64,000 nucleotides of DNA from Photobacterium aphoticum (GTDB lineage Bacteria; Pseudomonadota; Gammaproteobacteria; Enterobacterales; Vibrionaceae), in contig NZ_LDOV01000016.1 of NCBI RefSeq assembly GCF_001029435.1, positions 62,001 through 126,000 of the forward strand. Reading direction: 5' to 3'. The notes below the pieces were generated by a model. It was not told the DNA's origin and did not search any database. It saw nothing but the letters and a program-made list of their open reading frames with translations. How positions within the stretch are numbered: position 1 is the stretch's first letter; each line of letters begins with the position of its first letter. The translations under genes were made by a program, and so were the position numbers. Shown here one piece after another: positions 55,220 through 64,000 of the stretch.

Positions 55220-55978
55220 ATGTCGACATCTGACGCGTCTATCTCGAGTGAAATCATTGATCATTTTGTGGCACCAACGTGCCAAGGCCGCGTCGAGATC
55301 CTGTATCAAGATGATGATATTTTATTGATTAATAAGCCCAGTGGGTTACTCAGTTTATCCGGCAAAAACCCGCTGAACTGGGATTCTGTGCATTACCGTT
55401 TAGTGAACGGCCAAAGCGCAACACAGACTGAAAAAGCAACGCTGGCATTTGCAGAGGCCAAGTTGCCACATCGGTTAGATCTCGGCACATCCGGCATTAT
55501 GGTGGTAGGACTTAACCCTGCGGCGTCAAAAAGCCTGAACAAGCAGTTTCAAGCACGAACTGTGAAAAAGCGCTACCTTGCGATGTTGGCAGGCTGGGTG
55601 GATACAGACTGCGGCCAAATCTCTGCGCCCATAGCCAAAGATGCCGCCCTCTTTCCCCGCGTGAAGATTTGTCACGAGACAGGCAAAAGTGCCATCAGTG
55701 AGTATCAGGTTATCGAGCGTTTGGATAACCCACCGAGAACGTTAGTGCAATACAGCCCGGTGACAGGCCGTACTCATCAACTGCGGATCCACAGCCTTGA
55801 ATTTGGCCATCCTATTTTAGGCTGCGATCTTTATAACACCCCGGAATCACGTACCTATTTTGATGCGGATAACACACTTATCCATACCTCGCGGTTAATG
55901 CTGCATGCCAGTGAGATTGACTTTATTCACCCAGCCACAGGCAAGCCGATGCATGGGCATTGTCCGAGTCCGTTTTGA
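55220..55978 (+). CDS. RluA-family RNA pseudouridine synthase
   Basis: 252 residues. The catalytic segment P-H-R-L-D-L-G-T-S-G-I-M-V contains the nucleophilic Asp; other family motifs are I-N-K-P-S-G-L-L-S, K-R-Y-L-A-M-L-A-G and G-R-T-H-Q-L-R-I-H. There is no S4 domain. It converts uridine to pseudouridine in rRNA or tRNA. Close to RluA by length, but the exact substrate cannot be fixed from motifs. No SD before ATG. Confidence 0.88.
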   Translation: MSTSDASISSEIIDHFVAPTCQGRVEILYQDDDILLINKPSGLLSLSGKNPLNWDSVHYRLVNGQSATQTEKATLAFAEAKLPHRLDLGTSGIMVVGLNPAASKSLNKQFQARTVKKRYLAMLAGWVDTDCGQISAPIAKDAALFPRVKICHETGKSAISEYQVIERLDNPPRTLVQYSPVTGRTHQLRIHSLEFGHPILGCDLYNTPESRTYFDADNTLIHTSRLMLHASEIDFIHPATGKPMHGHCPSPF

Positions 55979-56545
55979 ATGATCGGCAATGCGATTTAGC
56001 CCACAATCGACATGCACCCGCGCATTTCAACCTTGATGATATGCAGGGCAGGATGTCGGAACGCTAGCACTACGTGGCCGCAAGGTGTACCTGTCACAAA
56101 AGCAGGGGCTTTGATCGCTGGCTTCATTCATAGTGACAGGCAGAACAACCGATAGATTGTGTGCTGACACACAGTTGGACAAAACCTTCTTAGAGTAATC
56201 ACTTAAATTGGAAAAGTACGGATAACTTTTGGTATCGGAAAATCGCTTAGTGTAAGAGTCCAGTTTGGCTGGAGCAGATCATTGTTGAGCGCAGCCTCTC
56301 CCCTGTCACGGATTTGGATTCTTATCTGTTTTAAATGGAGCGTAAGACTTGAGTACGGTTATATGTCGAATGCCAATTTAAGAGAGTCATGGGCGATGTT
56401 GAAACGTGACCAAATTGAAGGTGACACTGCCTTTGAGCTATTTTACGCTCTAGCAGAATAATTGTGTGAGAAGGATGGCCCTGTTACGTCTTTAGCAAAA
56501 TTTGCTACAGAACCCACAGAATCATTTACAGGGCATAGTAAAGAC
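55979..56545. other. Intergenic region with gene decay
   Basis: No full gene. A 32-codon frame at 56363-56461 (M-S-N-A-N-L-R-E-S-W...) ends in a stop and is followed in other frames by short coding-like stretches, which suggests the tail of a decayed gene. The composition shifts from balanced to AT-rich at about 56.1 kb, at the boundary of the chitinase segment. Confidence 0.4.
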
Positions 56546-56571
56546 GAGGCGCTTCGTTTAAACAGCGCCTC
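56546..56571 (-). terminator. Hairpin after the chitinase gene
   Basis: GAGGCGC (56546-56552) pairs with 56565-56571; on the minus strand it is followed by GTCTTTAC, a weak U-tract. Located 11 bp after the chitinase stop. Confidence 0.6.
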
Positions 56572-56582
56572 TTTGCGATGGT

Positions 56583-59432
56583 TTAGTTGTGAGAAATCAT
56601 TTCGTTGAAGTATTCAACTTGCTCTTGCATAGAAAGGCTTTCAGTGTTTGAGCCTAGCGTCCAAATAAAGAAACCGCCGTATCCTTGGGCTTTCTGCCAT
56701 TTTGCTCGTTCAATATTATTTTCACGAGTTTCAACAAAACGACCATCTGGTCCCCATTGGCTATTGATTGTTGCGCCAAGCACGATTTTTGATGGGTCCC
56801 CAACGTGTTTGGCATAGTTTGCCATAGCTACATCGTACTTGAAGTTTTTACCCGCGTCGTATGCCATTACGTTGAAGAAATCAACGCTATCTTTTGTGTT
56901 TTTAAGTAGTGTTATCACTTCACCATGGTGGCTAGAACGATCTGGTTCGATGAATGAACAGTTTTCAATCACGCTTGGATTTTCACACTCAACAGGGTCA
57001 GCACCTACATGGTAAGTTGTCAAAGAGATAAGCTTACTCTTACCAACTTTGGTGCGAATCAAATCAATCAAGGCTTCTAGGTTACGGTTCTCTTGTTCAG
57101 TAAGGCGCGCCGCTTTTTCGTAGTCGAAATCGATGCCATCAATACTTACATAGCCAGCCAGTTGGTACTTACTGTAATCACATTCACCAGACCAATTCGT
57201 CGCAAGACACTCTCCAACCATCTCTTCTGGTTTCAGGTTTTTCTTATACACTGGATAAGGCTTGTTCATCATTTCAACAAGACCATTGGCAATCGACTCG
57301 CGTGCAGCAGGAGAGGCCATATGAGCCCACATACTTTCATGCGTTTGACCACCAAATGCCACCATCATGGTTTTATTTGGGTGGCTATGTTTTAGCTCTG
57401 TCCATGACTGATAGCCTGGAGCCATCCAAGAGTCGTTGTAACTTGGTTCAATCATTCCATCCGTTACTTGGATGTTACCGTTAGAGTCCCACTTACCAAA
57501 AGACAAGAAGTAGGCATCACCCTGAGACTTTTGAAGTTCTTCAATGTTCGTTAGTCCCCACGAGGTCAAATAAGTAATTGAACGATCTGGATTATCACGT
57601 AAACCTGTTTCTGGTTTTGCTTCCTGTACTTCAATCGTCGACACCGAGCTTGCTAGCGTGTCACCTTCAGTATTGATGGCAATAGCCTCAATGGTGTGAG
57701 TCCCTTCTTGTGCACCAACCCACTCATATTCGTATGGTGCTTTATTTACTGTAACTAGCTCCGTTCCATTCACTTTGAAAGTCACTGACTGAATCGAGCC
57801 AACGAAGCTTTCTGCGTCAGCAGCAAGTTTAATGCTACGTCCCTGTGTGAATTTTGAACCATCAATAGGGGAAGTTAGCCCAACCACAAGATCTTGGTCG
57901 GTAATCGCCAATGTAATTGGTGCCGTTGCCGCTGATGCACCTTTGTCGTCATAAGCTGCTGTTACTAATTCATAAGCACCTTCTGCCTGACCTGGAACTG
58001 TCAGTTTATATTGATTGCCTGATGTTGGTTGCGTAGCTGTTGCGACAACCTTACCGTTAAGCAGAGCTTCTACTTTTACGACTTCGCCATCTTCATCAAC
58101 CGCATTGATAATGACGTCAAAAGGTTTATTCGGAGATAAACGCTCACCGTTAGCTGGCGTTTCTAAACCAATTTCAGGTAACGCGTTTGGATCACACTGG
58201 CCTTCTGATTGCCAAGCATCTTTCCAAGCATCAGGGTAGCTAGGATGTCCAGTTCCTGGAGCCCATACTGGGTTACCACACCAGCCAAATACCGTGCACG
58301 AGAAGACTTCGCCAACATTTGAAACGCGATCGCCAACTTGGTAACTGATTCCGTCTTGGTATGGTGAGACATCACCACAGCTGTTGTTCGATTCAGTAAC
58401 GGTAATTTGTACACTTGTCGTGTTCGTCAGGTTCTGCTCATCGGTGGCGATGGCGTTTAGTGTCACGGAGCCTGCTTGAGACGGTTGCCAATCACAAGCA
58501 AAATGCTCAGCTTGCTTAGCGTCAAATTCACAAATTTGAACATTGTTAGCTTCGATAACAACAGAGGTTAGGTCATCATCAATATCGAACGCATCAACAG
58601 AGATAGATACTGTTTCTGTTTTATTAAAAGTAGCGCCATTTTCTGGTGTAATGAAACGAACTTCTGGTGCTGAGAAATCGTGATCAGATTCCACTTCAAC
58701 CGTGACAGATTGCTGTTTGAGTTGTTGGTTTTTCTCATCAAACACAAGCACGTTGATGGTTGCAAAACCGAGTTCATTTGGTGTCCAAGATTGCGAGTAA
58801 TCTGTTTTATCTTGCTCGACATTTTGCTCGGCAACTTTACTGCCATCGACCCAAAATTCGATTTTAGACGCGCTTTCACCAGCAACAGAAATCGTAATAT
58901 CGGTTGCTTCATTGGATACCAATTTTTGTCCATCAATAGGAGAAAGAATTGATAAGTCTAATTCTGGCTCTGGTGTTGGCGGTTGTCCACCACCTGAGCC
59001 ATTGAATTTAATCGAGTTTTCAAACGATTGGAAATCTGGAAGTTGGCTATTTAGTCCAAAGGAGAAACTGAAAGATCCATCACGAGGAAGAGTATTTTTA
59101 ACCCATGCTCCGTCATCAAAATTATAGGTGATAGTGTGATAAACACCTTCAGATGTGAATTCATGTTCAATCGTCCAGCTCGGATATGAGAGCGCGGAAG
59201 ATACAAAACTAACATCGTTGATAGCATTAGGCAGTAGAAACTCAACGGTAGACCCTTTCATATCAATAGCTTGATTTGAAGTATTTTGAATTTCAACGCT
59301 ATAAGTGCTCCACCACTGATTTTCATTTGCTGAAGTGTCAATATTTACATTTTCAGCAGCAATAGCTGAGGCAATAGGGCTTAAAGTAAACCCAGCAACA
59401 AGAAGCATTGCTGCCCCTAATGTTTTATTCAT
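56583..59432 (-). CDS. Secreted multi-domain GH18 chitinase
   Basis: 949 residues with AAGGAT before the ATG and signal peptide (about 26). An N-terminal beta-sandwich (about 27-150) of cellulose/chitin-binding type, then Ig/PKD-like modules (about 158-345), a CBM5/12 chitin-binding segment (about 355-415, with aromatic residues V-W-A-P-G-T-G-H-P-S-Y and W-K-D-A-W), two more Ig-like modules (about 418-605), and a GH18 catalytic domain (about 625-949). The catalytic motif D-G-I-D-F-D-Y-E carries the acid Glu. Endo- or exochitinase acting outside the cell. It is markedly AT-richer than genes left of it and lies next to an IS110 remnant, pointing to transfer. Confidence 0.93.
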   Translation of the reverse strand: MNKTLGAAMLLVAGFTLSPIASAIAAENVNIDTSANENQWWSTYSVEIQNTSNQAIDMKGSTVEFLLPNAINDVSFVSSALSYPSWTIEHEFTSEGVYHTITYNFDDGAWVKNTLPRDGSFSFSFGLNSQLPDFQSFENSIKFNGSGGGQPPTPEPELDLSILSPIDGQKLVSNEATDITISVAGESASKIEFWVDGSKVAEQNVEQDKTDYSQSWTPNELGFATINVLVFDEKNQQLKQQSVTVEVESDHDFSAPEVRFITPENGATFNKTETVSISVDAFDIDDDLTSVVIEANNVQICEFDAKQAEHFACDWQPSQAGSVTLNAIATDEQNLTNTTSVQITVTESNNSCGDVSPYQDGISYQVGDRVSNVGEVFSCTVFGWCGNPVWAPGTGHPSYPDAWKDAWQSEGQCDPNALPEIGLETPANGERLSPNKPFDVIINAVDEDGEVVKVEALLNGKVVATATQPTSGNQYKLTVPGQAEGAYELVTAAYDDKGASAATAPITLAITDQDLVVGLTSPIDGSKFTQGRSIKLAADAESFVGSIQSVTFKVNGTELVTVNKAPYEYEWVGAQEGTHTIEAIAINTEGDTLASSVSTIEVQEAKPETGLRDNPDRSITYLTSWGLTNIEELQKSQGDAYFLSFGKWDSNGNIQVTDGMIEPSYNDSWMAPGYQSWTELKHSHPNKTMMVAFGGQTHESMWAHMASPAARESIANGLVEMMNKPYPVYKKNLKPEEMVGECLATNWSGECDYSKYQLAGYVSIDGIDFDYEKAARLTEQENRNLEALIDLIRTKVGKSKLISLTTYHVGADPVECENPSVIENCSFIEPDRSSHHGEVITLLKNTKDSVDFFNVMAYDAGKNFKYDVAMANYAKHVGDPSKIVLGATINSQWGPDGRFVETRENNIERAKWQKAQGYGGFFIWTLGSNTESLSMQEQVEYFNEMISHN

Positions 59433-59630
59433 GGAATATCCTTTTTTATTGGTATTGTTGGTATTTCTTTTGGCTAGTATTAAACACTTGGTGGGTTGCA
59501 GCTAATGAACATACTATTGTGCAGTGTGTTTCAATGTCTAATAAGCAATTAATTTTAAAGAGTATAATGCAAAGTTAAAGCAGGATAATTCCTACAAAAT
59601 GCTGTTTTGTGAGTTTCCTGCAAAAAAATG

Positions 59631-59808
59631 TTAGGAATCAATCAGGTTTGGTGTATCGAAGCTGAAGGCATAGTAGGCCTTCTTGAAATTCGATGGGATA
59701 GTTACTCCCGCGCAACGAACCAAAAGTGTTCGTAGGTATTTGTCACCGCGTTTACTTATTCGCCCAAGTTGAGGTTGTTCTGCCCACTTCCCCCATCCTG
59801 AGACAGTC
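59631..59808 (-). mobile_element. Remnant of an IS110-family transposase (C-terminal end)
   Basis: On the minus strand the frame reads Q-L-G-R-I-S-K-R-G-D-K-Y-L-R-T-L-L-V-R-C-A and ends at a stop complementary to 59631-59633. This is the conserved C-terminal signature of IS110/IS116/IS902 transposases. No start is present; a stop codon lies just upstream in the same frame (near 59812), and only about 55 codons remain, so it is a dead fragment. It marks a past insertion upstream of the chitinase. Confidence 0.8.
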
Positions 59809-59820
59809 TAAACTGGACAC

Positions 59821-59904
59821 TATGAAGTGCTAAAAGAAAAATCAGAAGATGCTCATCTAATTGATGCTGCGTCTAATGATCAAATTCTCTTTATAGCAGC
59901 CTAA
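59821..59904 (+). pseudogene. Coding remnant, C-terminal end of an unknown gene
   Basis: Plus-strand frame Y-E-V-L-K-E-K-S-E-D-A-H-L-I-D... ending in L-F-I-A-A and a TAA. It has no ATG, is closed by a stop just upstream, and begins right beside the transposase remnant, as if an insertion cut the gene. Family not recognised. Confidence 0.4.
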
Positions 59905-59988
59905 CTTTCATATTTTCACGGACGAACGTACGCTTTACTTCTCTCACTAAATGGATAAAAAACTTGATTTTCGGCGTCTTTGAGGCTT

Positions 59989-60010
59989 CCCCACTAAGTG
60001 GGGGTGTTTT
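59989..60010 (+). terminator. Terminator-like hairpin
   Basis: CCCCAC (59989-59994) pairs with GTGGGG (59998-60003) followed by GTGTTTT. It may be what is left of the terminator of the broken gene at 59821-59904. Confidence 0.55.
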
Positions 60011-60203
60011 AACCATGAATGCTAATTGTCGTAAGATTGTAAGATTAGTTTTAGTATTGCAAACCGTAGCGCTGTCTGTTTGCTAAGTTGACCACTCCTA
60101 GCTCGGAATGGGGCAGAACCAATTTAGGGCAACCGGTCAGATCTAGTCATATCGATGACACGAAACTGACAGGCATTATTCAGACTAATCCAAACAATCT
60201 CTA

Positions 60204-60824
60204 TTATTTGAATGTCAATGCGTCGAATTCCCATCCCTCTTCCCATTCGGAAATCTTTATAAATTTGATAGTTTTAACTTTGTGCTTATTAAAAACATCG
60301 ACAATTTTCTGATGGAAAGCTATGTGCCCCATATCCGAACCGGCTATTGGAAAAATGAGTCTTTCTTCTTCTGGTATTGCATCGAGTATCTCATCAGATA
60401 AAGAAATCCTCTGCAAATAATGCAATTCAGATGTTAGGTCTAAATCGTGAATATCGGATTTATCTAGATCAAGTGCAGGTAAATCTGCGTATGTGTTAAA
60501 AAACCAGTAACCCTCATGGTATTTCTCATTACGATCAATAATAACAGTAGGATATAGTTGGAAATTTTTGATATCAAAATCAACCAGATCTAAATAGATA
60601 TCATTGCTCACTACTAAACTTTGCAAATTCATATGCGCTTTTGTAGGCTGAATGTCGATTTCTTGACAGGAATCTTCGAGAAACAGAGGTTGTTCGCCAT
60701 CGTTTAATTTTACCCAGCATGGATCTCGGTTAAAACTTTCATCTGTCATTTGAAGGAATAATATATTGCCATCTTCATTACATTGGTTAAAGGCCAGATA
60801 ATATTGGTCGTTGTATTTACTCAT
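60204..60824 (-). CDS. Imm11/DUF1629-like immunity protein (orphan)
   Basis: 206 residues from the ATG at 60824 (a GTG five codons earlier is possible). Acidic, cytosolic, without membrane segments. The overall layout resembles Imm11 (DUF1629) immunity proteins of polymorphic toxin systems, with a strand-rich first half and a C-terminal region E-R-L-I-F-P-I-A-G-S-D ... H-Q-K-I-V-D-V-F-N-K-H-K-V-K-T-I-K-F. No toxin gene is adjacent. Very AT-rich. The family call is from pattern only and could be wrong; at minimum it is an intact, probably expressed gene in decayed DNA. Confidence 0.5.
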   Translation of the reverse strand: MSKYNDQYYLAFNQCNEDGNILFLQMTDESFNRDPCWVKLNDGEQPLFLEDSCQEIDIQPTKAHMNLQSLVVSNDIYLDLVDFDIKNFQLYPTVIIDRNEKYHEGYWFFNTYADLPALDLDKSDIHDLDLTSELHYLQRISLSDEILDAIPEEERLIFPIAGSDMGHIAFHQKIVDVFNKHKVKTIKFIKISEWEEGWEFDALTFK

Positions 60825-61274
60825 AGTATTACTACTCACGTTTAATCTCTACAAAAAAAGATGATATATCCAGCCATCTTATACGCCCTCCGTGATTTTG
60901 AATTTTTTGAATCTACTTCATAATAAAATGAAAGCACTAAAATTTGTGAGAAGATGAATTTACTGAATGATGGAATCATAAACATCGTTATAGTTTTGGT
61001 GATATGAGCACGGAAATGATTTTTTTATCTGTAATCGATCATATTTACAGGTAAGTCACAACTAGATCGTACCAGCACCCAGCTGCTATCGTAACAACGG
61101 AGCAAAAACCACGTCGTCCCCTCCGTCACCGACCATCAAATCCGGCGCACTAGCGACTCGCACCTCCTGACTCTGTTTTCTGCTCACAGACATCACACTT
61201 TTTTACTGTGTTTATATACAAGCATTACCGTTGCTATACCCTACGCGGCGAAAAATAGTCCTTAGAGCAACAGA
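60825..61274. other. Intergenic region, no gene seen
   Basis: AT-rich to about 61050, then balanced composition begins again near 61080, marking the right edge of the foreign segment that starts near 56.1 kb. I see no ORF, RNA gene or strong hairpin here. Confidence 0.5.
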
Positions 61275-62204
61275 ATGATCAATCACTTAGAAGCGGGTAT
61301 TCGACCATTGGTCGAAGGGTTCATTGCCGATGGCAAGCCTTGTCCATCAAACCAGAGCATTGCGGATCGACGTGCCGGGTATCTTGGCAGTACCGTACTG
61401 GCCGGCGACAGCCCGAACATGGCGGAAGAATTTGTCGATGAGCTGAATGGCATCACTATGAAGGTGTACAAGCCCAGCTCGGACGCCCCATTACCTATTA
61501 CGGTTTATTTCCATGGTGGCTGCTTTATCAGTGGTGGCTTTGCGACGCACGATGCCCAACTTCGCAGCCTTGCGCACCAATCCAACACGCTGGTGATTTG
61601 CATCCAATACCGATTGGCACCGGAGCATGTCTATCCGGCTGCTCATGATGATGTGTATCAGGCGGTGTTGAGCATTAAAGCACAAGCGCACAAATACGGT
61701 GGCAATACCGAACACATCGCCTTTGTGGGTGACAGTGCCGGCGGTCAACTCGCGCTGACAACCACACTGCGCTTAAAACAGCATCAATCCTGGTTACCAC
61801 AGCAGCAGATTTTGATTTATCCGATGCTGGATCCACGCGGAGCGTCTGAGAGTTATCAGCAAAACGGCACGGACTACATCATCACCGCTAACATGCTGTT
61901 GTCGGGCTTTGAGATGTATATGCCAGAAGGCATGGAGATTGAAGGCCATCCTGAACTGGATGTATTACATGCTGACTTTACCGGTTTGCCGATGACGACC
62001 ATCATCACGGCAGAATTTGACCCACTGCGCGATGAAGGGGAGCAGCTTTACCGCACCCTGCTTGCACATGGCGTTGAGGCTTACTGTGAGCGCTACTTGG
62101 GCGTGATTCACGGGTTTTATCAGCTCTCTGGCGTGAGCCCTACCGCGCAGCGCTGTGTTTCGTCGATTGCGCACCGTGTTCAAGCGCAACCGCAATCTGA
62201 TTGA
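61275..62204 (+). CDS. Alpha/beta-hydrolase of the hormone-sensitive-lipase family (Aes-like esterase)
   Basis: 309 residues. Oxyanion motif H-G-G-C (80-83, normally HGGG), nucleophile elbow G-D-S-A-G-G with Ser154, acid Asp249 in A-E-F-D-P-L-R-D, and His279 in V-I-H-G-F. The family hydrolyses short-chain acyl esters in the cytosol. A terminator follows at 62265-62305. It belongs to the balanced-composition core between two AT-rich segments. Confidence 0.9.
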   Translation: MINHLEAGIRPLVEGFIADGKPCPSNQSIADRRAGYLGSTVLAGDSPNMAEEFVDELNGITMKVYKPSSDAPLPITVYFHGGCFISGGFATHDAQLRSLAHQSNTLVICIQYRLAPEHVYPAAHDDVYQAVLSIKAQAHKYGGNTEHIAFVGDSAGGQLALTTTLRLKQHQSWLPQQQILIYPMLDPRGASESYQQNGTDYIITANMLLSGFEMYMPEGMEIEGHPELDVLHADFTGLPMTTIITAEFDPLRDEGEQLYRTLLAHGVEAYCERYLGVIHGFYQLSGVSPTAQRCVSSIAHRVQAQPQSD

Positions 62205-62264
62205 TTAGCGCATATCTCGATGAAGCATCGTTTGGCGATAAGCTATTAAGCCAATTATTCAAAT

Positions 62265-62305
62265 ACGCAGGCTCTACACTCTAAACCCACAGCCTGCGTG
62301 TTTTG
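62265..62305 (+). terminator. Rho-independent terminator after the esterase gene
   Basis: ACGCAGGCT (62265-62273) pairs with AGCCTGCGT (62291-62299), then GTTTTG. The 9-bp stem with a 17-base loop is moderately strong. Confidence 0.75.
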
Positions 62306-62500
62306 TTATTTATCAAACCTCGAAAAAATACCTTTAAAGCATTACTGCTGAGTTTTATGACAATGTAAACTTAATGCAGCAATGCCCATTCACTTTAAAG
62401 AACATTATTCTCTATAGCGTTAAACGCGTAACACTTTAATGCTTACCAATACGATATGATCCTGCTCTTCAAACAAAAATCATTTGGATAATAAGTAAAC

Positions 62501-63394
62501 ATGCAATTACGTGAAAAATTATCAAAACTGACAACAGCCCTTTCCGAAGGACTGATTGAACGCGATACTGAAATAAAATTGGCTGTTCTTGGCTTGCTTG
62601 CTCAGGAAAACGTGCTTTTAGTTGGACCTCCTGGCACGGCAAAAAGTGAGATTTCAAGAAGACTGTCTATGGTCATAAAAGATGGTTCCTACTTCGAGTA
62701 TCTACTTACAAAATTCACCACACCTGAAGAAGTCTTCGGTCCACTTTCCATATCTAAGCTTAAAAATGACGAATACAGCCGTAATACACAAGGGTATATG
62801 CCAACGTCAAACGTTGTATTCCTTGATGAAGTATTTAAGGCTAACTCCGCCATTTTGAACTCGTTACTCACCATCATGAACGAACGTACATACCATAATG
62901 GGATTGTAAAAGATCAGACTCCATTACTTTCAATGATTGCGGCCTCCAATGAGTTACCTATTGGTCAAAATGAACTTGAAGCCTTGTATGACCGTTTTTT
63001 GCTAAAGAAATTCGTATCTCATGTAAGCGAGCATAATTTGTCAAAACTCATCAACTTCAAAGCTAAACCTTTCTCGATACCAAATGAGTTGATGCTTACA
63101 AAAGAAGAAATTCATTCAATCTCAACACTGTCTCAAGACGTTACAATTCCGACGGACATCGAAAATACGATTATTAATATCAAGAAAGAATATGAATCTC
63201 AGTTTTCAGAAAATACTGATGAAGTGCTTTCAGATCGGAAGCTGGTTAAATCGATAAAATTGATGAAAGTTTCCGCATATACCAATGGGAGAAATTACTT
63301 GGATCTTTCCGACGTTACTTTATTTCGACACATACTGTGGTGCAACGACCAAAACATACAGAAAGTCAACAATATTATAAATACTGCCATATAG
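62501..63394 (+). CDS. MoxR/RavA-type AAA+ ATPase
   Basis: 297 residues. Walker A G-P-P-G-T-A-K-S (42-49), Walker B V-V-F-L-D-E (105-110), sensor-1 A-A-S-N-E (Asn150), and an Arg in L-Y-D-R-F (Arg165) as candidate arginine finger. The substrate-facing loop region F-T-T-P-E-E-V-F-G-P is the typical MoxR motif. MoxR ATPases act as chaperones, often with a von Willebrand A partner (RavA-ViaA). The two genes that follow, 9 bp and -4 bp away, would be its partners. AT-rich, unlike the esterase to its left, so probably acquired. No SD is obvious before ATG. Confidence 0.88.
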   Translation: MQLREKLSKLTTALSEGLIERDTEIKLAVLGLLAQENVLLVGPPGTAKSEISRRLSMVIKDGSYFEYLLTKFTTPEEVFGPLSISKLKNDEYSRNTQGYMPTSNVVFLDEVFKANSAILNSLLTIMNERTYHNGIVKDQTPLLSMIAASNELPIGQNELEALYDRFLLKKFVSHVSEHNLSKLINFKAKPFSIPNELMLTKEEIHSISTLSQDVTIPTDIENTIINIKKEYESQFSENTDEVLSDRKLVKSIKLMKVSAYTNGRNYLDLSDVTLFRHILWCNDQNIQKVNNIINTAI

Positions 63395-63403
63395 GAATAA
63401 ATC

Positions 63404-63865
63404 ATGTCTTTTTTAAATCATTCCCAATTCGCGCACTTAGCAACCCGTAGTGCTAATGAAATATTCATGGATAAAATAGGTCAAGCATTAGGATCTGATG
63501 CAAAATACTACCAAGCTCGTGTTAGCTGTAATAAATTAACTGACACTCATGTAGAACTCGTAAAAAAGTCATTACAAAAAAAGCACATCTCACACTATTT
63601 GACTGAAGTATCTAAATACTTTGACGTTAATAAAAGCGATGGTTTTATGATTGCAGGAAGTCAATTCTTCTATGAAGTAAACAAAGATATTACCAGTTTT
63701 AACGCTAACGTTAAGTGGGCGGATGAAAGACTTGACTTATTTATCTTACCAAATCGCAGTGTATTTGACATGCCACAAAGCGAAGATAAAAAGCAAGCCG
63801 ACTCGGATACAGCGAATTGTAGAGAGCTAATAGAACAACAGCTAAAGGCAAATATTTGGCTATGA
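63404..63865 (+). CDS. Hypothetical protein, partner of the MoxR-type ATPase
   Basis: 153 residues, AT-rich, no signal peptide or membrane helix. Helical first half, charged, with Lys-rich K-K-S-L-Q-K-K-H. No family recognised. It begins 9 bp after the ATPase gene and its stop overlaps the next start by 4 bp (ATGA), so the genes are translationally coupled. Confidence 0.7.
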   Translation: MSFLNHSQFAHLATRSANEIFMDKIGQALGSDAKYYQARVSCNKLTDTHVELVKKSLQKKHISHYLTEVSKYFDVNKSDGFMIAGSQFFYEVNKDITSFNANVKWADERLDLFILPNRSVFDMPQSEDKKQADSDTANCRELIEQQLKANIWL

Positions 63866-64000
63866 TTCCATTAATTACATCAATGGGCAAGGCAGCTCTT
63901 TGTGCTTTAAAAGGGCTTAGTATAGCCAAGCTAGCCACCAAAGCGACCAAGTACTTTATTGACGATACATTTCGCTCAAAGGTAACACCTACTGAGGGAA
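63862..64000 (+). CDS. Third gene of the MoxR operon, cut by the window end
   Basis: An open frame with ATG at 63862 overlapping the stop of the previous gene, running at least 46 codons to the end of the window. It starts M-I-P-L-I-T-S-M-G-K-A-A-L-C and is basic and helical. A von Willebrand A or other partner domain may lie downstream, but this cannot be seen here. Confidence 0.65.
   Translation, partial: MIPLITSMGKAALCALKGLSIAKLATKATKYFIDDTFRSKVTPTEG

Noticed and set aside
59988-60003. IS terminal inverted repeat for the IS110 remnant
   Set aside because: IS110 elements generally lack such ends and the hairpin has a T-tract typical of a terminator.

Overview
The window looks like chromosome of a marine gammaproteobacterium, most likely Vibrionaceae. 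This rests on the yqhC/yqhD pair, an iadA gene next to a HypT-like LysR gene, a SigZ-type sigma factor, a YjhX protein, a GH18 chitinase and a complete Lap-type adhesin system. Base composition is near balanced for most of the window and clearly AT-richer at 5.4-6.2 kb, 56.3-61.1 kb and 62.3-64 kb. I cannot fix the genus. I saw no rRNA, tRNA or CRISPR array.

Left part (1-16 kb) is housekeeping and stress genes in small units: an outer-membrane barrel, a lipoprotein zinc protease, AraC regulator + YqhD aldehyde reductase, an L,D-transpeptidase, a PAS-LuxR regulator, a LysR regulator divergent from an aaeXAB efflux operon, a Cof/YidA phosphatase, a small Cys4 protein, SigZ, and a LysR regulator divergent from isoaspartyl dipeptidase iadA.

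16.1-23.1 kb holds the most unusual locus. It is a four-gene minus-strand operon that starts with proteobacterial gshA, continues with two overlapping ABC half-transporters of MdlA/MdlB type, and ends with a glutathione synthetase of the eukaryotic family rather than bacterial GshB. Both glutathione-forming enzymes therefore appear coupled to an exporter. The operon is bracketed by short tandem repeats (7-bp and 8-bp units).

23.4-29.7 kb is a patch of small accessory genes: TetR + GNAT + YjhX (a possible toxin-antitoxin-like unit with two matching operators), lipoproteins, a second GNAT, the lipocalin Blc, an LprI-like protein and an outer-membrane barrel.

29.8-52.4 kb is a full Lap system. 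A giant (about 4030 aa) RTX adhesin with an N-terminal retention module and LapG site is divergent from an operon encoding LapC, LapE, an OmpA-like lipoprotein, LapG protease, LapD c-di-GMP receptor and LapB ABC transporter, followed by a diguanylate cyclase. Logic from the known family: c-di-GMP binds LapD, LapD sequesters LapG, the adhesin stays on the cell and biofilm forms.

52.4-62.3 kb has envelope genes (YdcF/SanA-like, M23 peptidase), a chitin-binding secreted protein, an RluA-type pseudouridine synthase, a large GH18 chitinase in AT-rich DNA next to an IS110 transposase remnant, an orphan Imm11-like immunity gene, and an HSL-type esterase. At 62.5 kb a new AT-rich unit starts with a MoxR-type AAA+ ATPase and two following genes, the last cut by the window end.

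A recurrent feature is in-frame microsatellite-like repeats (6, 12 or 15 bp) in N-termini and linkers of at least five genes.
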